Positions 38,636 to 48,111 of a stretch of 64,000 bases of DNA are shown here, piece by piece; positions within the stretch are counted from its first letter, which is position 1; each line of letters begins with the position of its first letter. Below the pieces are notes generated by a model. The model was given only the letters and a program-made list of their open reading frames with translations. It ran no database searches and was not told where the DNA came from. The position numbers and the translations under genes were made by a program. The stretch spans positions 310,001 to 374,000 of the forward strand of contig JABFQV010000002.1 in the NCBI GenBank assembly GCA_013141495.1, given 5' to 3'. This DNA comes from Methylotenera sp. Lineage in GTDB: Bacteria; Pseudomonadota; Gammaproteobacteria; Burkholderiales; Methylophilaceae.

Positions 38636-41300
38636 TCAAACCGATACCAAAGTGCACCACTGGCACACGCTATCAGCTGACGAAGCTGCAAAAAACCTTG
38701 AAACTAATCATCAAACTGGATTAAATGCAGCGCAAGTAGCTGAGCGCACGGCTTTCCACGGGCCAAATGCGTTACGTGAAAAGCGCAGACGTTCGCCTTG
38801 GCGCATGTTGCTTGATCAGTTCACTGAATTCATGATTATGGTGCTCATTGTGGCGGCCATTATTTCCGGCTTTGTAGGCGATGTTGGCGACACCATTTTT
38901 ATCATCGTTATCGTGATTCTTAATGCGGTGGTTGGCTTTGTTCAAGAGTTTCGTGCAGAGCGTGCAATGGCTGCACTAAAACGCATGTCTGAAGCCAGTG
39001 CGCGCGTGTTGCGCGATAGCCAGGTAGAAACCATTAACGCCTCTGAACTGGTGCCGGGCGACGTAGTATTGCTAGAGGCTGGCAATGTAGTGCCCGCAGA
39101 TTTCAGGTTGGTTGAAGCGGCGCAACTGAGGATAGATGAATCGGCGTTGACAGGTGAATCTGTGGCCGTTGAGAAACAAATTCATGCGTTATCTTTGGTT
39201 GATGCGCCTTTAGGCGATAAAACCTGTTTAGCTTACAAAGGCACTATTGTCACCTATGGCCGTGGGCGCGGCTTAGTCATCGCCACCGGCATGCAGAGCG
39301 AACTGGGTAAAATCGCCACATTACTCAGCGAAGGTGACGACACTAAAACACCGTTACAAAAACGCCTGGCTAATTTTGGTAAGTGGATATCACTCGCAGC
39401 ACTGACTATTTGCGTGTTGGTGTTTGTGATAGGTGTCATCCGTGGCGAGTCTCTGCTACTCATGTTTATGACAGCCATGAGTTTGGCTGTGGCAGCCATT
39501 CCCGAAACATTGCCAACTGTGGTGACGATTTCACTCGCCCTAGGCGCACATAAAATGGTCAAGCAACACGCGTTGATTCAAAGCTTGCCTGCAGTAGAAA
39601 CATTAGGTTCCGTGACTTTTATATGCTCTGATAAAACGGGCACGCTCACGCAAAATAAAATGCACGTGACCACGTTATTTGCGAATGGTGAACTTTGTAC
39701 AGCATGGCAAGATGAAAAAAACTCGATTGAAAGCAAAAATGAGCCGTGGCTCACCCTGTTTCAAGCATTGGCATTAAGCAACGATGCGCATCTAGATGGC
39801 CATAAAAAAATACAAGGCGAACCCACTGAGGCGGCGCTTTTGCGAGCGGCGCAAGAAGCTGGCTTTGTTAAAGCCACGCTTGAAAAAGATATGCCTAGGT
39901 TAAAAGAACTCGCTTTTGATTCTGAACGTAAGCGCATGACGACCTTCCATCGCAAAGACAATGGCATTATTGCCTACACCAAAGGCTCGCCGGAAGCGTT
40001 AGTATCACAATGTACGCGCATGTTCACATCCAGTGGCGAACAAACCATAGACCAAGCCGCATTATTACAACAAGCTGAAGCCATGGCGACCAATGGCTTG
40101 CGCGTGTTGGCATTTGCTTATCGTCACTGGGATACCTTGCCAGATAGTGATCAGCCAGAATCACTAGAGTGTGAGCTTATTTTTATTGGCTTCGCAGGCC
40201 TAATCGACCCACCACGTAATGAAGCAAAAGAAGCCGTTTCATTATGCAAATCTGCTGGCATTACACCCGTGATGGTTACGGGCGACCACCCCGCCACCGC
40301 ACGTGCTATTGCCTACCAACTTGGCATATTGGCAGATAGTGGCGGCCGAGTGATGACCGGTGCTGAACTGGCTAAACTGGATGAGAAAACATTTAAAGCT
40401 GAAGTTGAGCTGGTGCGAGTTTACGCACGCGTTGACCCCGCGCAAAAAATTAAAATCGTACGCGCGCTGCAAGATAAAGGTGAAATCGTCGCCATGACAG
40501 GCGACGGTGTCAATGACGCACCTGCCCTCAAAGCAGCAGATATTGGTATTGCCATGGGCAAAGGTGGCACCGATGTAGCGCGTGAAGCGTCACGTATGGT
40601 GTTACTCGATGACAACTTTGCCACCATTGTCAACGCGGTGCGCTATGGTCGGCGACTTTATGACAACATTCGTAAGTTTGTTCGCTACGCAGTTACCACT
40701 AACTCAGCCGAAGTGTTGACTATTTTCTTAGCCCCTTTTTTAGGGTTGCCAATCCCGCTACTACCAACACACATATTGTGGATAAACCTAGTGACAGATG
40801 GCTTGCCCGCATTAGCGCTTACGGCAGAACCTGCGGAGCGCAGTGTGATGCGCCGCCCACCGCGCCCACCCCAAGAAAGCCTGTTTTCACACGGCATGTG
40901 GCAGCACATGATATGGGTCGGGCTACTGATGGCCGGGCTTACTTTGTTTGCGCAGGCTTGGGCCTACCACACAGGGTCTTCACATTGGCAAACCATGGCT
41001 TTTACCGTGCTAACACTCTCTCAATTAGCCCATGTAATGGCGATACGCTCAGAGAAAGAGTCGCTCTTTAGCATAGGAATTTTTTCTAATAGGCCATTAG
41101 CCGCGGCCGTTATCGTGACCTTTATGCTGCAAATGGCCACGATCTACGTGCCTGCATTTAACGCCATATTCAAAACTGAACCACTGAGCGTGAGCGAACT
41201 GCTTGTTTGTATGGCCTTATCAAGTATTGTGTTTATTGCGGTAGAGATCGAAAAAATGTTGATTCGACGAGGGTGCCTATACCGCATCCAAAACAGTTAA
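38628..41300 (+). CDS. P2-type cation-transporting ATPase (calcium-like)
   Basis: 890 residues. An N-terminal cation ATPase domain, actuator TGES (about 175-178), membrane motif [12 protein letters not shown] (a PEGLP variant with Thr for Gly), phosphorylated Asp335 in [15 protein letters not shown] for nucleotide binding, [12 protein letters not shown] and a C-terminal cation ATPase domain. Ion is uncertain: calcium, sodium or proton pumping are all seen in this family. It overlaps the antiporter gene by 8 bp. Confidence 0.92.
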   Translation: MANQTDTKVHHWHTLSADEAAKNLETNHQTGLNAAQVAERTAFHGPNALREKRRRSPWRMLLDQFTEFMIMVLIVAAIISGFVGDVGDTIFIIVIVILNAVVGFVQEFRAERAMAALKRMSEASARVLRDSQVETINASELVPGDVVLLEAGNVVPADFRLVEAAQLRIDESALTGESVAVEKQIHALSLVDAPLGDKTCLAYKGTIVTYGRGRGLVIATGMQSELGKIATLLSEGDDTKTPLQKRLANFGKWISLAALTICVLVFVIGVIRGESLLLMFMTAMSLAVAAIPETLPTVVTISLALGAHKMVKQHALIQSLPAVETLGSVTFICSDKTGTLTQNKMHVTTLFANGELCTAWQDEKNSIESKNEPWLTLFQALALSNDAHLDGHKKIQGEPTEAALLRAAQEAGFVKATLEKDMPRLKELAFDSERKRMTTFHRKDNGIIAYTKGSPEALVSQCTRMFTSSGEQTIDQAALLQQAEAMATNGLRVLAFAYRHWDTLPDSDQPESLECELIFIGFAGLIDPPRNEAKEAVSLCKSAGITPVMVTGDHPATARAIAYQLGILADSGGRVMTGAELAKLDEKTFKAEVELVRVYARVDPAQKIKIVRALQDKGEIVAMTGDGVNDAPALKAADIGIAMGKGGTDVAREASRMVLLDDNFATIVNAVRYGRRLYDNIRKFVRYAVTTNSAEVLTIFLAPFLGLPIPLLPTHILWINLVTDGLPALALTAEPAERSVMRRPPRPPQESLFSHGMWQHMIWVGLLMAGLTLFAQAWAYHTGSSHWQTMAFTVLTLSQLAHVMAIRSEKESLFSIGIFSNRPLAAAVIVTFMLQMATIYVPAFNAIFKTEPLSVSELLVCMALSSIVFIAVEIEKMLIRRGCLYRIQNS

Positions 41301-41694
41301 CTTTCAGAATTTTTCTACTTGCCCTGCCAAAAAGTACCTGGTACGGCATATAAGAGAATTTTATTACGTGTTTACGCGTATATTTTAACCTTGTGATTGT
41401 TCGTAGAATGGTGAGCGTTGATGTGCTATTTGAGTTTAACCTGGATTTTCCATTAGGACTTGGAGCGGCAACGCCGCACAGTTTGATGGATTTTCTGTGC
41501 AGATTTTCTGTCAATAGAACGACTATTGACCATAAAATCTGCACAAAAAAGACGCAAAATGGGCAAGTTGACATTCAAGTAGATGCTAAATCGCCTAATG
41601 GAAAATCTGGGTTAAATAATAGCCATTGATTAGATTAACAGCGCCTAGCTTTGGTCATGTATGTCTAACATCAACATCACTCAGGAGATTTACG
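41301..41694. other. 394-bp intergenic region with a MITE-like palindromic element
   Basis: No supportable gene. The centre is a nested inverted-repeat element described separately (41435-41616). AGGAG lies just before the next start at 41695. Confidence 0.55.
41435..41616. mobile_element. MITE-like element with 23-bp terminal inverted repeats
   Basis: Left end TTTAACCTGGATTTTCCATT plus AGG (41435-41457) and right end as its near-perfect inverse (41594-41616, two mismatches). Inside is a second long inverted repeat (41496-41517 with 41523-41545) around a five-base loop, and a small AGCGGC-N3-GCCGC stem near 41464. No transposase frame. Target duplication is not evident beyond AT-rich flanks. 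A structured RNA or small non-autonomous element are both possible. Confidence 0.55.
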
Positions 41695-42207
41695 ATGAAA
41701 AACAGCAATCATGATGAAAATAAAGATAGATTGGCTGAACAGTACGACCTATTTGCCAATAAATTCAAAGATCTTTATTTAACTGGAAAAGAACGTGGTA
41801 GCGAAGCGATGTCAGTGGCGCTAGAAAAAGCGCGCGAACAACTAACAACCCTCGGCGAGCTCAGCTCTGAACAAGGGGAGGTTTTGAAAACATACCTTGA
41901 TCGAGATTTAGCGCAAACCATCTCCGATGCCAAATGGCTAGGCGAGGAAGCCAAGGAAAAATTAAACCCTGCACGTTTGGGGGCTGGGGCCTTATCCTCA
42001 CTTGCCTCAGTGTTAGAACTCACCAACAATGCCATACATTCACTACTGGATAAAACCGTACAGGCACTTACCTACAAAACTGGTGAAATTACATCAGCAG
42101 GTAGCCTGACATGCCAAGCATGCGGGCAAAAAGTCAATCTTAAAAAAACAGGGCACGTTCCACCCTGCCCTAAATGCAATGGCACGCTATTTTACAAAGG
42201 CTATTAG
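41695..42207 (+). CDS. Zinc-ribbon protein, DUF1451-like
   Basis: 170 residues from ATG 41695 (AGGAG upstream). Helical N-terminal part, then a C-terminal zinc ribbon with Cys pairs in LTCQACGQKV and PPCPKCNGTLFY. This pattern matches the DUF1451 zinc-ribbon family. Function unknown; it lies between a cation ATPase and a UspA gene, a stress-like setting. Confidence 0.8.
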   Translation: MKNSNHDENKDRLAEQYDLFANKFKDLYLTGKERGSEAMSVALEKAREQLTTLGELSSEQGEVLKTYLDRDLAQTISDAKWLGEEAKEKLNPARLGAGALSSLASVLELTNNAIHSLLDKTVQALTYKTGEITSAGSLTCQACGQKVNLKKTGHVPPCPKCNGTLFYKGY

Positions 42208-42479
42208 TTTGCACGAAAGGAAATTATGATGCTATTGTTTAACAAAACATCAAAAACTGTCATTTCGAACGAAGTGAGAAATATAGCTGATTCAATGAGT
42301 TGCAAAGACTTTTCTCTTCGTTTCTCGTACGAATAGTCTGCTTTCGTGCTTCCACTTAAGGCTTCAGCCCTTTAGTGAAACGGTGATGACGAAAATAGGG
42401 TATTAGATGGCGCCACTAAATCGCAGTAAAGCACGGTCCAATGGAACTTAAAGAATTAAAAATATTTAAGGAGAAAGCT
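42208..42479. other. Intergenic region with REP-like sequence
   Basis: The TGTCATTTCGAACGAAGTGA segment at 42258-42282 recurs (inverted) at 54523-54547. A short frame starting at 42226 with a good ribosome site runs through this repeat and is not supported as a gene. Further imperfect stem CACTTAAGGCT near 42351-42376. AAGGAG precedes the uspA start. Confidence 0.55.
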
Positions 42480-43367
42480 ATGCATCCCATCACCCATGTA
42501 GTTGTAGGTACCGACTTTTCTGCGGAGGCGGATTTAGCCGTACAACGCGCTGCTTTAATTAGCCAGCAGCAAGGCGCAGAGTTGCATGTCATTCATGTGG
42601 TACACCCGCTGGATTTGTATGTAGGCTCAGAACTCTCGTTTGGCTTTCAAACGCACTACCAACAAGCGCAACAAGAAGCGATTAAAACCCAGCTTGATAC
42701 ACTAACTTGTAAACTGCGTGAGCAACTTAGCATCACGATACATGCCACCACCAGAATTGGACGTGCACATAGTGAAATTGCCGATTATGCAATCGCAGTA
42801 AACGCTGAGCTTATTGTGGCAGGTGCACAGGGCGAACACTCCCTATTAGAAAAACTACTGGGTTCAACATCGTCACGCTTACTACGTGTTTCAAAATGCC
42901 CGATATTGATTGTTAAAAACAAAAATGTGATGGCACCAGCCTATCAACATGTAATTGCAGCAGTAAACTTTTCATTAGGTGCGGCTAATGTTGCCATGCT
43001 AGCTCGCACCATTGCGCCACAAGCACATATAGAAGGCTTGCTCATCTTTGATACCAACCAAGAAACGCACATGTACAAAGCGGGCATGAACGAAGCTTTA
43101 TTACAGCAATACCGCACGCAAGCGCTACTTGACGCAGACAAACGCCTGAGTGAAATCATCACTGAAGAAACGCTAGGAGAAAATATTTCCAGAAAAATAC
43201 TCACAGGCTATCCCCCAGAAAGTATCTGCAATCATGCCAAAACGCAACATGCAGACTTAATCGTTATCGGTAAACATGAGAAAAACGGTATGGAAGACTT
43301 TTTACTCGGTAGCGTCAGCAAAGGTGTGGCTTATGCGGCAGAATGCGATGTATTACTCAGTCACTAA
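42480..43367 (+). CDS. Tandem universal stress protein UspA
   Basis: 295 residues from ATG 42480 (AAGGAG upstream). Two Usp domains in tandem: about 1-148, with ATP-binding GAQG...LLGSTSSRLLRVSKCPILIV, and about 150-294 with GKHEKNGMEDFLLGSVSKGV. Stress and growth-arrest protein. It follows the phosphoketolase and ATPase genes, a grouping seen in low-oxygen or energy-stress regulons (established pattern; the link here is inference). Confidence 0.9.
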   Translation: MHPITHVVVGTDFSAEADLAVQRAALISQQQGAELHVIHVVHPLDLYVGSELSFGFQTHYQQAQQEAIKTQLDTLTCKLREQLSITIHATTRIGRAHSEIADYAIAVNAELIVAGAQGEHSLLEKLLGSTSSRLLRVSKCPILIVKNKNVMAPAYQHVIAAVNFSLGAANVAMLARTIAPQAHIEGLLIFDTNQETHMYKAGMNEALLQQYRTQALLDADKRLSEIITEETLGENISRKILTGYPPESICNHAKTQHADLIVIGKHEKNGMEDFLLGSVSKGVAYAAECDVLLSH

Positions 43368-43424
43368 GCTTAACTCAGTGTAAAACGCTAGTGCATCACG
43401 CTTCGTTAAAACAGCAATAAAGCA

Positions 43425-44273
43425 CTACGGACTGACCTGCACAGTAAGACCTAAATCACGTATGCGTTCTGCCATCGCCTCAAGCCACTCTGCTGGCAGC
43501 CTAGTTAATCTATCCACCTCAGCCTGCTCTGAGCGTCGCGCTAAGCCATACAGATGCACACCTTGAACCACGTCTTTTGCCTGCGCGATTAAAGCTAAAT
43601 AAGCGATAATATCGGCTTCGCTTGGCGACAACCCATCTAATGCAAACATACACGTTTGTATAAACGTTGGGCAAGCTTCGGCACACTTTTTAAGACGTTG
43701 CAAATGGCTTTGCGGGTTTAATGTCACATCGTTAATACGCGCGATACCTTCTTTAGTGCCGGCATCCACCTTAAACCAAACTTCACCATTAAGACGAGCC
43801 AGATGCTTAATGCCCTCAAGCACTAATGGTTTATCTATCAGGCTACCATTGGTAATCAGCCGCACTTTGATGTGACCAAGTACGTTAAAGTCAGCTAATA
43901 CTTTTTCTACCAATGCAATCACTTGTGGAAACTCTTTTGCACTAGTAGGCTCACCATTGCCTGAAAATGCGATGTCCTTAAGTTGACGATCTTCTTCATG
44001 CACATAACGCTGCATAAAATCGCCATGCAACACATCGGTTAACAAAGCGCGTAACTCCTGCGCTAAAACATCTAGCTCTATGGGTGGGGGCGTGCCGCGT
44101 GTGAGGTTAGGCACATTGCAATAAATACAACGCCAATTGCAGGCATTGTTAGTATTTAAGTTAATGCCAATTGAAACGCCGCCAGCACGGCGCGAAATCA
44201 CAGGGTAAATGTATTTCATACCGAGTACATCTCGGTTGTGGTCAGTGGTGGTGAGGTGGTTTTTTAAAGTCAT
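43425..44273 (-). CDS. Radical SAM protein of unknown specificity
   Basis: 282 residues. The iron-sulfur motif CNWRCIYC (Cys45, Cys49, Cys52) is of the CxxxCxxC type. GEPT (SGNGEPTSAKEFP) is present near residue 98. No SPASM-type Cys cluster at the C-terminus. Function not assignable; it stands alone, convergent with uspA and 224 bp from fnr. Confidence 0.85.
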   Translation of the reverse strand: MTLKNHLTTTDHNRDVLGMKYIYPVISRRAGGVSIGINLNTNNACNWRCIYCNVPNLTRGTPPPIELDVLAQELRALLTDVLHGDFMQRYVHEEDRQLKDIAFSGNGEPTSAKEFPQVIALVEKVLADFNVLGHIKVRLITNGSLIDKPLVLEGIKHLARLNGEVWFKVDAGTKEGIARINDVTLNPQSHLQRLKKCAEACPTFIQTCMFALDGLSPSEADIIAYLALIAQAKDVVQGVHLYGLARRSEQAEVDRLTRLPAEWLEAMAERIRDLGLTVQVSP

Positions 44274-44497
44274 ATGGTATTAAAAACCTCGCGTTATCCA
44301 CGAAATATTTTTCTAAGTTAAGTGACATCTAGCTTTGCTAGAGGCTTATTGGGCCAACCCATCAAAGGGACGTTAAACCCTAGCTCCGTCTTGGGCGTCG
44401 CCCGATGCAACGTAGCCAAACGCCTTCACCAAGCAGGGGGAAGGTTTGGATGGGGGACTACCTTACTAAGGTAATCTCAATCAATAATAAAAGTTGA
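44274..44497. other. Intergenic region after fnr
   Basis: 224 bp holding a GC-rich repeat-like phrase (CCTTCACC ... GGGGGAAGG near 44421-44442) that can fold into a short stem. No gene is supported; not a tRNA by eye. Confidence 0.35.
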
Positions 44498-45229
44498 CTA
44501 AAAATAGGTCTGCGGATTAAATATTTTTTTCAACGCTTCTGGCGCGATTATTTTCACATGGCGCTGCTTAACTTCAATAATGCCTTCTTCACTAAATTTT
44601 GAAAAAGCACGACTAACGGTTTCAAGCTTAAGGCCTAAATAACTACCAATTTCTTCACGGGTCATTCTCAGCACAAGCTCAGACTGCGATAATCCGCGCG
44701 CATGCAAGCGTTGCACCAAGTTTAACAAAAATGCCGCCAAGCGCTCTTCCGCCCGCATATTACCTAACAGCATCATCACACTATTTTCACGGACGATTTC
44801 ACGGCTCATAATTTTATGCACATGGCGTTGTAAACCAGGCAACTCGCGTGAAAGATCCTCTACACTGGCAAAGGGCATTTCGCAGACCTCGGCGTCTTCA
44901 AGCGCCACTGCATTACAGTTATGGTGGTCGCTCACAATGCCATCCATGCCGATAATTTCACCCGCCATCTGAAAACCCGTCACTTGCTCACGGCCATCTG
45001 CACTGGTCACGCAAGTTTTAAAAAAACCTGTGCGAATCGCATAAAGGGAGGTAAACGCTTCTCCATTACTAAACAGTAACTCGCCTTGCTTAATGCGGCG
45101 GCGTTTTTCAACCACCTCATCAACCCTTTTCATTTCGTCAACGGTAAAGCCGGCGGGCATGCAAAGCTCACGGAGATTACAATTTGAGCAAGCCACTTTT
45201 AGGGCTTCCGGCGTGGTAACAGAGTGCAT
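44498..45229 (-). CDS. fnr: FNR oxygen-sensing transcription regulator
   Basis: 243 residues. The Fe-S ligands are Cys14, Cys17 and Cys23 in ACSNCNLRELCMP, with the fourth, Cys116, in EVCEMPF, the same arrangement as in E. coli FNR. Beta roll at about 30-150 and winged helix near 180-230 (MTREEIGSYLGLKLETVSRAFSKF, containing E-SR specificity residues for TTGAT). Divergent from hemN with a perfect FNR box between, so autoregulation is possible. Confidence 0.95.
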   Translation of the reverse strand: MHSVTTPEALKVACSNCNLRELCMPAGFTVDEMKRVDEVVEKRRRIKQGELLFSNGEAFTSLYAIRTGFFKTCVTSADGREQVTGFQMAGEIIGMDGIVSDHHNCNAVALEDAEVCEMPFASVEDLSRELPGLQRHVHKIMSREIVRENSVMMLLGNMRAEERLAAFLLNLVQRLHARGLSQSELVLRMTREEIGSYLGLKLETVSRAFSKFSEEGIIEVKQRHVKIIAPEALKKIFNPQTYF

Positions 45230-45334
45230 ATTTCACCAATAGAGTCGATTAAGCCAAGCATACCGCTTTCAAGCCTTTATCGCCAGTCTGTAGTGAAATT
45301 ATGTGTTAAAAAATAATAGCGCTCATGTAGTCAT

Positions 45335-45348
45335 TTGATATGCATCAA
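45335..45348 (+). promoter_or_regulatory. FNR box between fnr and hemN
   Basis: TTGATATGCATCAA matches the consensus TTGAT-N4-ATCAA perfectly. The centre is 60 bp before the hemN start codon. The -10 element at the expected distance is weak. Confidence 0.85.
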
Positions 45349-45401
45349 AGACTATTTGGCTGATTGCTGGCACAGTGTCAGCCTAAATTAGGAGTAGCAT
45401 A

Positions 45402-46826
45402 ATGATTACCGATGAAGCTGCAATAAAGCCTGCCAAATCAAACAGCGCCATACCAGAACTAAGCCCTGAAACTTTACAAAAGTTTGATGTTTCCGGGCCG
45501 CGTTACACTTCGTATCCAACGGCTGATCGCTTTGTAGAAGCATTCACTGAGGAATCCTACAAACAAACGCTGGCGCAACGTCGCGTAGGCGGTTTGACTT
45601 TGCCACTATCAATTTATGTGCATATTCCTTTTTGTGAGTCACTTTGCTTCTTTTGTGCCTGCAATAAAATAGTCACCAAGCATCATGAGCGTAGCGCAGA
45701 ATACTTACGCTATCTTAGCCGTGAAATTGACTTACATATTGAACATTTAGGTGCAGGACAAACTATTTCACAATTGCACTTAGGTGGCGGCTCACCTACT
45801 TTTTTTAGTGATAATGAATTAAGCGAGCTGATGGCGATGATCCGCCGTAGCTTTGTACTGGAGGCAAATGGTGAATACTCGATTGAAGTTGATCCACGCA
45901 CGGTAGATGAAAATCGCCTAGCGCATTTAGCATCACTTGGCTTTAACCGCTTAAGCTTTGGTGTACAGGATTTTGACCCAGAAGTGCAAAAAGCGGTGCA
46001 TCGTATTCAACCCGCCGAGCAGGTATTCTCTCTAGTTGAGGCGGCACGACGCTTAAAATTTGACTCGGTTAATGTCGATTTAATTTACGGCCTGCCTAAA
46101 CAAACACCGGAATCATTTACGCAAACGCTCAACCAGATTGTAGAACTTAAACCTGAAAGAATCGCACTTTACGCCTACGCGCACTTACCTGAGCGCTTTA
46201 AACCACAACGCCGTATTGACTCATACGAGTTACCCGCAGCCTCAGCAAAAATCGCCATGCTATCCAATGCGATTAAAACGTTTCTTGATGCTGGCTACGT
46301 GTATGTAGGCATGGATCACTTCGCGTTACCTACTGACGCCTTAGCCATTGCCAAGCGTCAAGGCAGGTTGCATCGCAACTTTCAGGGTTACAGCACGCAA
46401 CCGGATTGTGACTTAATCAGCCTAGGCGTTTCTGCCATTGGTCGCGTAGGCGCAACTTACAGCCAAAATGCTAAAACAATTGAAGAGTATTACGACCTAC
46501 TCAATCAAGGCCGCTTTCCAGTAGTGCGTGGTTTAGCGCTATCGCGCGATGATTTAGTACGCCGCGCCGTGATTATGGCCATTATGTGCCAAGGCGCATT
46601 GCAGTATGAATCCATTGAGCTAGCTTATATGATTGATTTCAAAAACTACTTTGCATCAGAGCTAGAAGCGCTCAAAGAGCTGGAAGGCTCAGGCATGGTC
46701 GTGCTAGAAGACACAGGCTTGCAAGTCACCGACTTTGGATGGTTTTTTGTTAGAGCCGTAGCCATGCTGTTTGATCGCTATTTACAAACCGACCGCAATC
46801 GCGCGCGGTTCTCTAAAATTATCTAA
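45402..46826 (+). CDS. hemN: Oxygen-independent coproporphyrinogen III oxidase
   Basis: 474 residues. GPRYTSYPTADRF near residue 31 and the radical SAM motif CESLCFFCAC (YVHIPFCESLCFFCACNK) are diagnostic of HemN. It makes protoporphyrinogen IX without oxygen for haem. AGGAG lies nine bases before the ATG. The FNR box upstream fits anaerobic induction. Confidence 0.96.
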   Translation: MITDEAAIKPAKSNSAIPELSPETLQKFDVSGPRYTSYPTADRFVEAFTEESYKQTLAQRRVGGLTLPLSIYVHIPFCESLCFFCACNKIVTKHHERSAEYLRYLSREIDLHIEHLGAGQTISQLHLGGGSPTFFSDNELSELMAMIRRSFVLEANGEYSIEVDPRTVDENRLAHLASLGFNRLSFGVQDFDPEVQKAVHRIQPAEQVFSLVEAARRLKFDSVNVDLIYGLPKQTPESFTQTLNQIVELKPERIALYAYAHLPERFKPQRRIDSYELPAASAKIAMLSNAIKTFLDAGYVYVGMDHFALPTDALAIAKRQGRLHRNFQGYSTQPDCDLISLGVSAIGRVGATYSQNAKTIEEYYDLLNQGRFPVVRGLALSRDDLVRRAVIMAIMCQGALQYESIELAYMIDFKNYFASELEALKELEGSGMVVLEDTGLQVTDFGWFFVRAVAMLFDRYLQTDRNRARFSKII

Positions 46827-46844
46827 CCCCTCTGCGAAAAAAGT

Positions 46845-46879
46845 AGCCTCGATGTAACGTAAGTGAAATCGAGGGTTTT
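46845..46879 (+). terminator. Probable hemN terminator
   Basis: Stem CCTCGAT (46845-46851) with ATCGAGG (46866-46872) followed by GTTTTGT. Moderate strength. Confidence 0.5.
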
Positions 46880-46952
46880 GTCAGGCTTTGCCTCGATTTC
46901 TAAATGGGAATCGAAGGTAATGCACATAAAACGCCTAGTAATACAAAAACTA

Positions 46953-46986
46953 CATAAAAAAAGCCTCTGCCAATAAAGGCAGAGGC
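46953..46986 (-). terminator. ompW terminator
   Basis: Stem GCCTCTGCC (46963-46971) with GGCAGAGGC (46978-46986). On the minus strand it is followed by a run of T (the A run at 46955-46962). Strong intrinsic terminator for the gene to its right. Confidence 0.85.
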
Positions 46987-47044
46987 TAACGTGGAACTTA
47001 AAAACTTTGTAGTCTTAAATTATTAAACTTTTAAAGTTCGATAA

Positions 47045-47737
47045 TTAGAATTTTTTACCAATACCAACGCCAAATACCCATGGGTTGATGTCAAGTGAAT
47101 CGATTTTCACCCATTGCCCTGTAGTAGTACTCTTAGTTTTTACATCCGTATCAATCTGCACATACTTTACATCAGCATTAATCAACCAACCATCTTTCAA
47201 GTTAATATCAAAACCAGCCTGTGCAACTAAACCCCAGCTATCGCTATCAATCTTAATTTTGCTAACGCCTAAACCGCCTTGGCTAAATTTTAAGTTACGG
47301 TCTAATACGTGAGTGTAGTTAATACCAGCACCAACATATGGATCAAATGTTTGATCAGGATTAAAATGCCATTGTGCAGTCAGGGTTGGCGGTAAAAGAT
47401 CAACGCTACCTAAGTTTTGATTTACAACAGGGCCTGTAGATTTTACTACACTAACATCATGCTTTGTACCTAACGCAAGAATAAGCTCAAGAGCGATATT
47501 TTTAGTGACGTAGTATGAAAAATCCAACTCAGGAATCACATTACTGTCAACAGACAGCTCTGCTCCAGAATTAATAACTGCGCCCAAATTTTTATTTACA
47601 TACTTACCCAAACTACTATCTTCATTTGGGCTAACACTCACTGCACGTGCACGCACAACAAAATCACCCGCTTCAGCTTGTGCCAATACAGGCGCAAATG
47701 CTGCAGCAATCGCTAAAACTAATACTGATTTTTTCAT
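47045..47737 (-). CDS. ompW: OmpW-family outer-membrane protein
   Basis: 230 residues from ATG 47737, which opens a signal peptide (KKSVLVLAIAAAFAPVLAQA). Eight-strand beta barrel with family motifs DFVVRARAVSVSPNEDS at the mature N-terminus and PYVGAGINYTHV, ending VFGVGIGKKF with terminal Phe. OmpW is a small channel for hydrophobic molecules, and in E. coli is FNR-activated. A perfect FNR box is upstream here too. Confidence 0.93.
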   Translation of the reverse strand: MKKSVLVLAIAAAFAPVLAQAEAGDFVVRARAVSVSPNEDSSLGKYVNKNLGAVINSGAELSVDSNVIPELDFSYYVTKNIALELILALGTKHDVSVVKSTGPVVNQNLGSVDLLPPTLTAQWHFNPDQTFDPYVGAGINYTHVLDRNLKFSQGGLGVSKIKIDSDSWGLVAQAGFDINLKDGWLINADVKYVQIDTDVKTKSTTTGQWVKIDSLDINPWVFGVGIGKKF

Positions 47738-47788
47738 CTTGATATCTCCACTTAAAAATAAACAAATACACACAAATTCGATATGTGA

Positions 47789-47829
47789 ATTATACGGGCT
47801 AAATATGCGCTGCATTTGATATGCATCAA
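47789..47829 (-). promoter_or_regulatory. FNR-dependent ompW promoter
   Basis: FNR box TTGATATGCATCAA at 47816-47829 (perfect) and a perfect -10 TATAAT (minus strand, 47789-47794). With transcription starting near 47781-47782 the box centre falls at about -41, the classic class II position. Confidence 0.85.
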
Positions 47830-47943
47830 TAAAATCCGCTTCAAACAACAGGTTGTTGTTTTTTTACAACATAAATTTGTTGTTTGTTGAGAGCGTTGCA
47901 CGAAGCTAATTTACGTGTAATTTTGTATAAAACTCAAGAAATC

Positions 47944-48016
47944 CGTCATTCCCGCGAAGGCGGGAATCTAGGCTAATCAACCACTTAACTGGATTCCCGC
48001 CTTCGCGGGAATGACG
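47944..48016. repeat. REP-like inverted repeat pair
   Basis: 25-bp arms: CGTCATTCCCGCGAAGGCGG and onward at 47944-47968, and its exact inverse at 47992-48016. Each arm itself folds (CCCGC-GAAG-GCGGG-like). Typical dispersed intergenic repeat; it may also terminate transcription. Confidence 0.85.
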
Positions 48017-48111
48017 AAGGTGATAGGTTTTTGGGTTAAATAAGCACTCGAGCAAAACTCTCTTATTGAATGAACTAAACAAAACTATGTACTGAAGCAC
48101 TCTCTACTAAA

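Noticed and set aside
42226-42336. Short frame with good ribosome site after the zinc-ribbon gene
   Set aside because: It runs through the REP-like repeat (TVISNEVRN is repeat-encoded) and has no recognisable protein features.
44337-44460. GC-rich segment before fnr end considered as a tRNA or small RNA
   Set aside because: No cloverleaf, anticodon loop or CCA-type end by eye; looks like repeat DNA.
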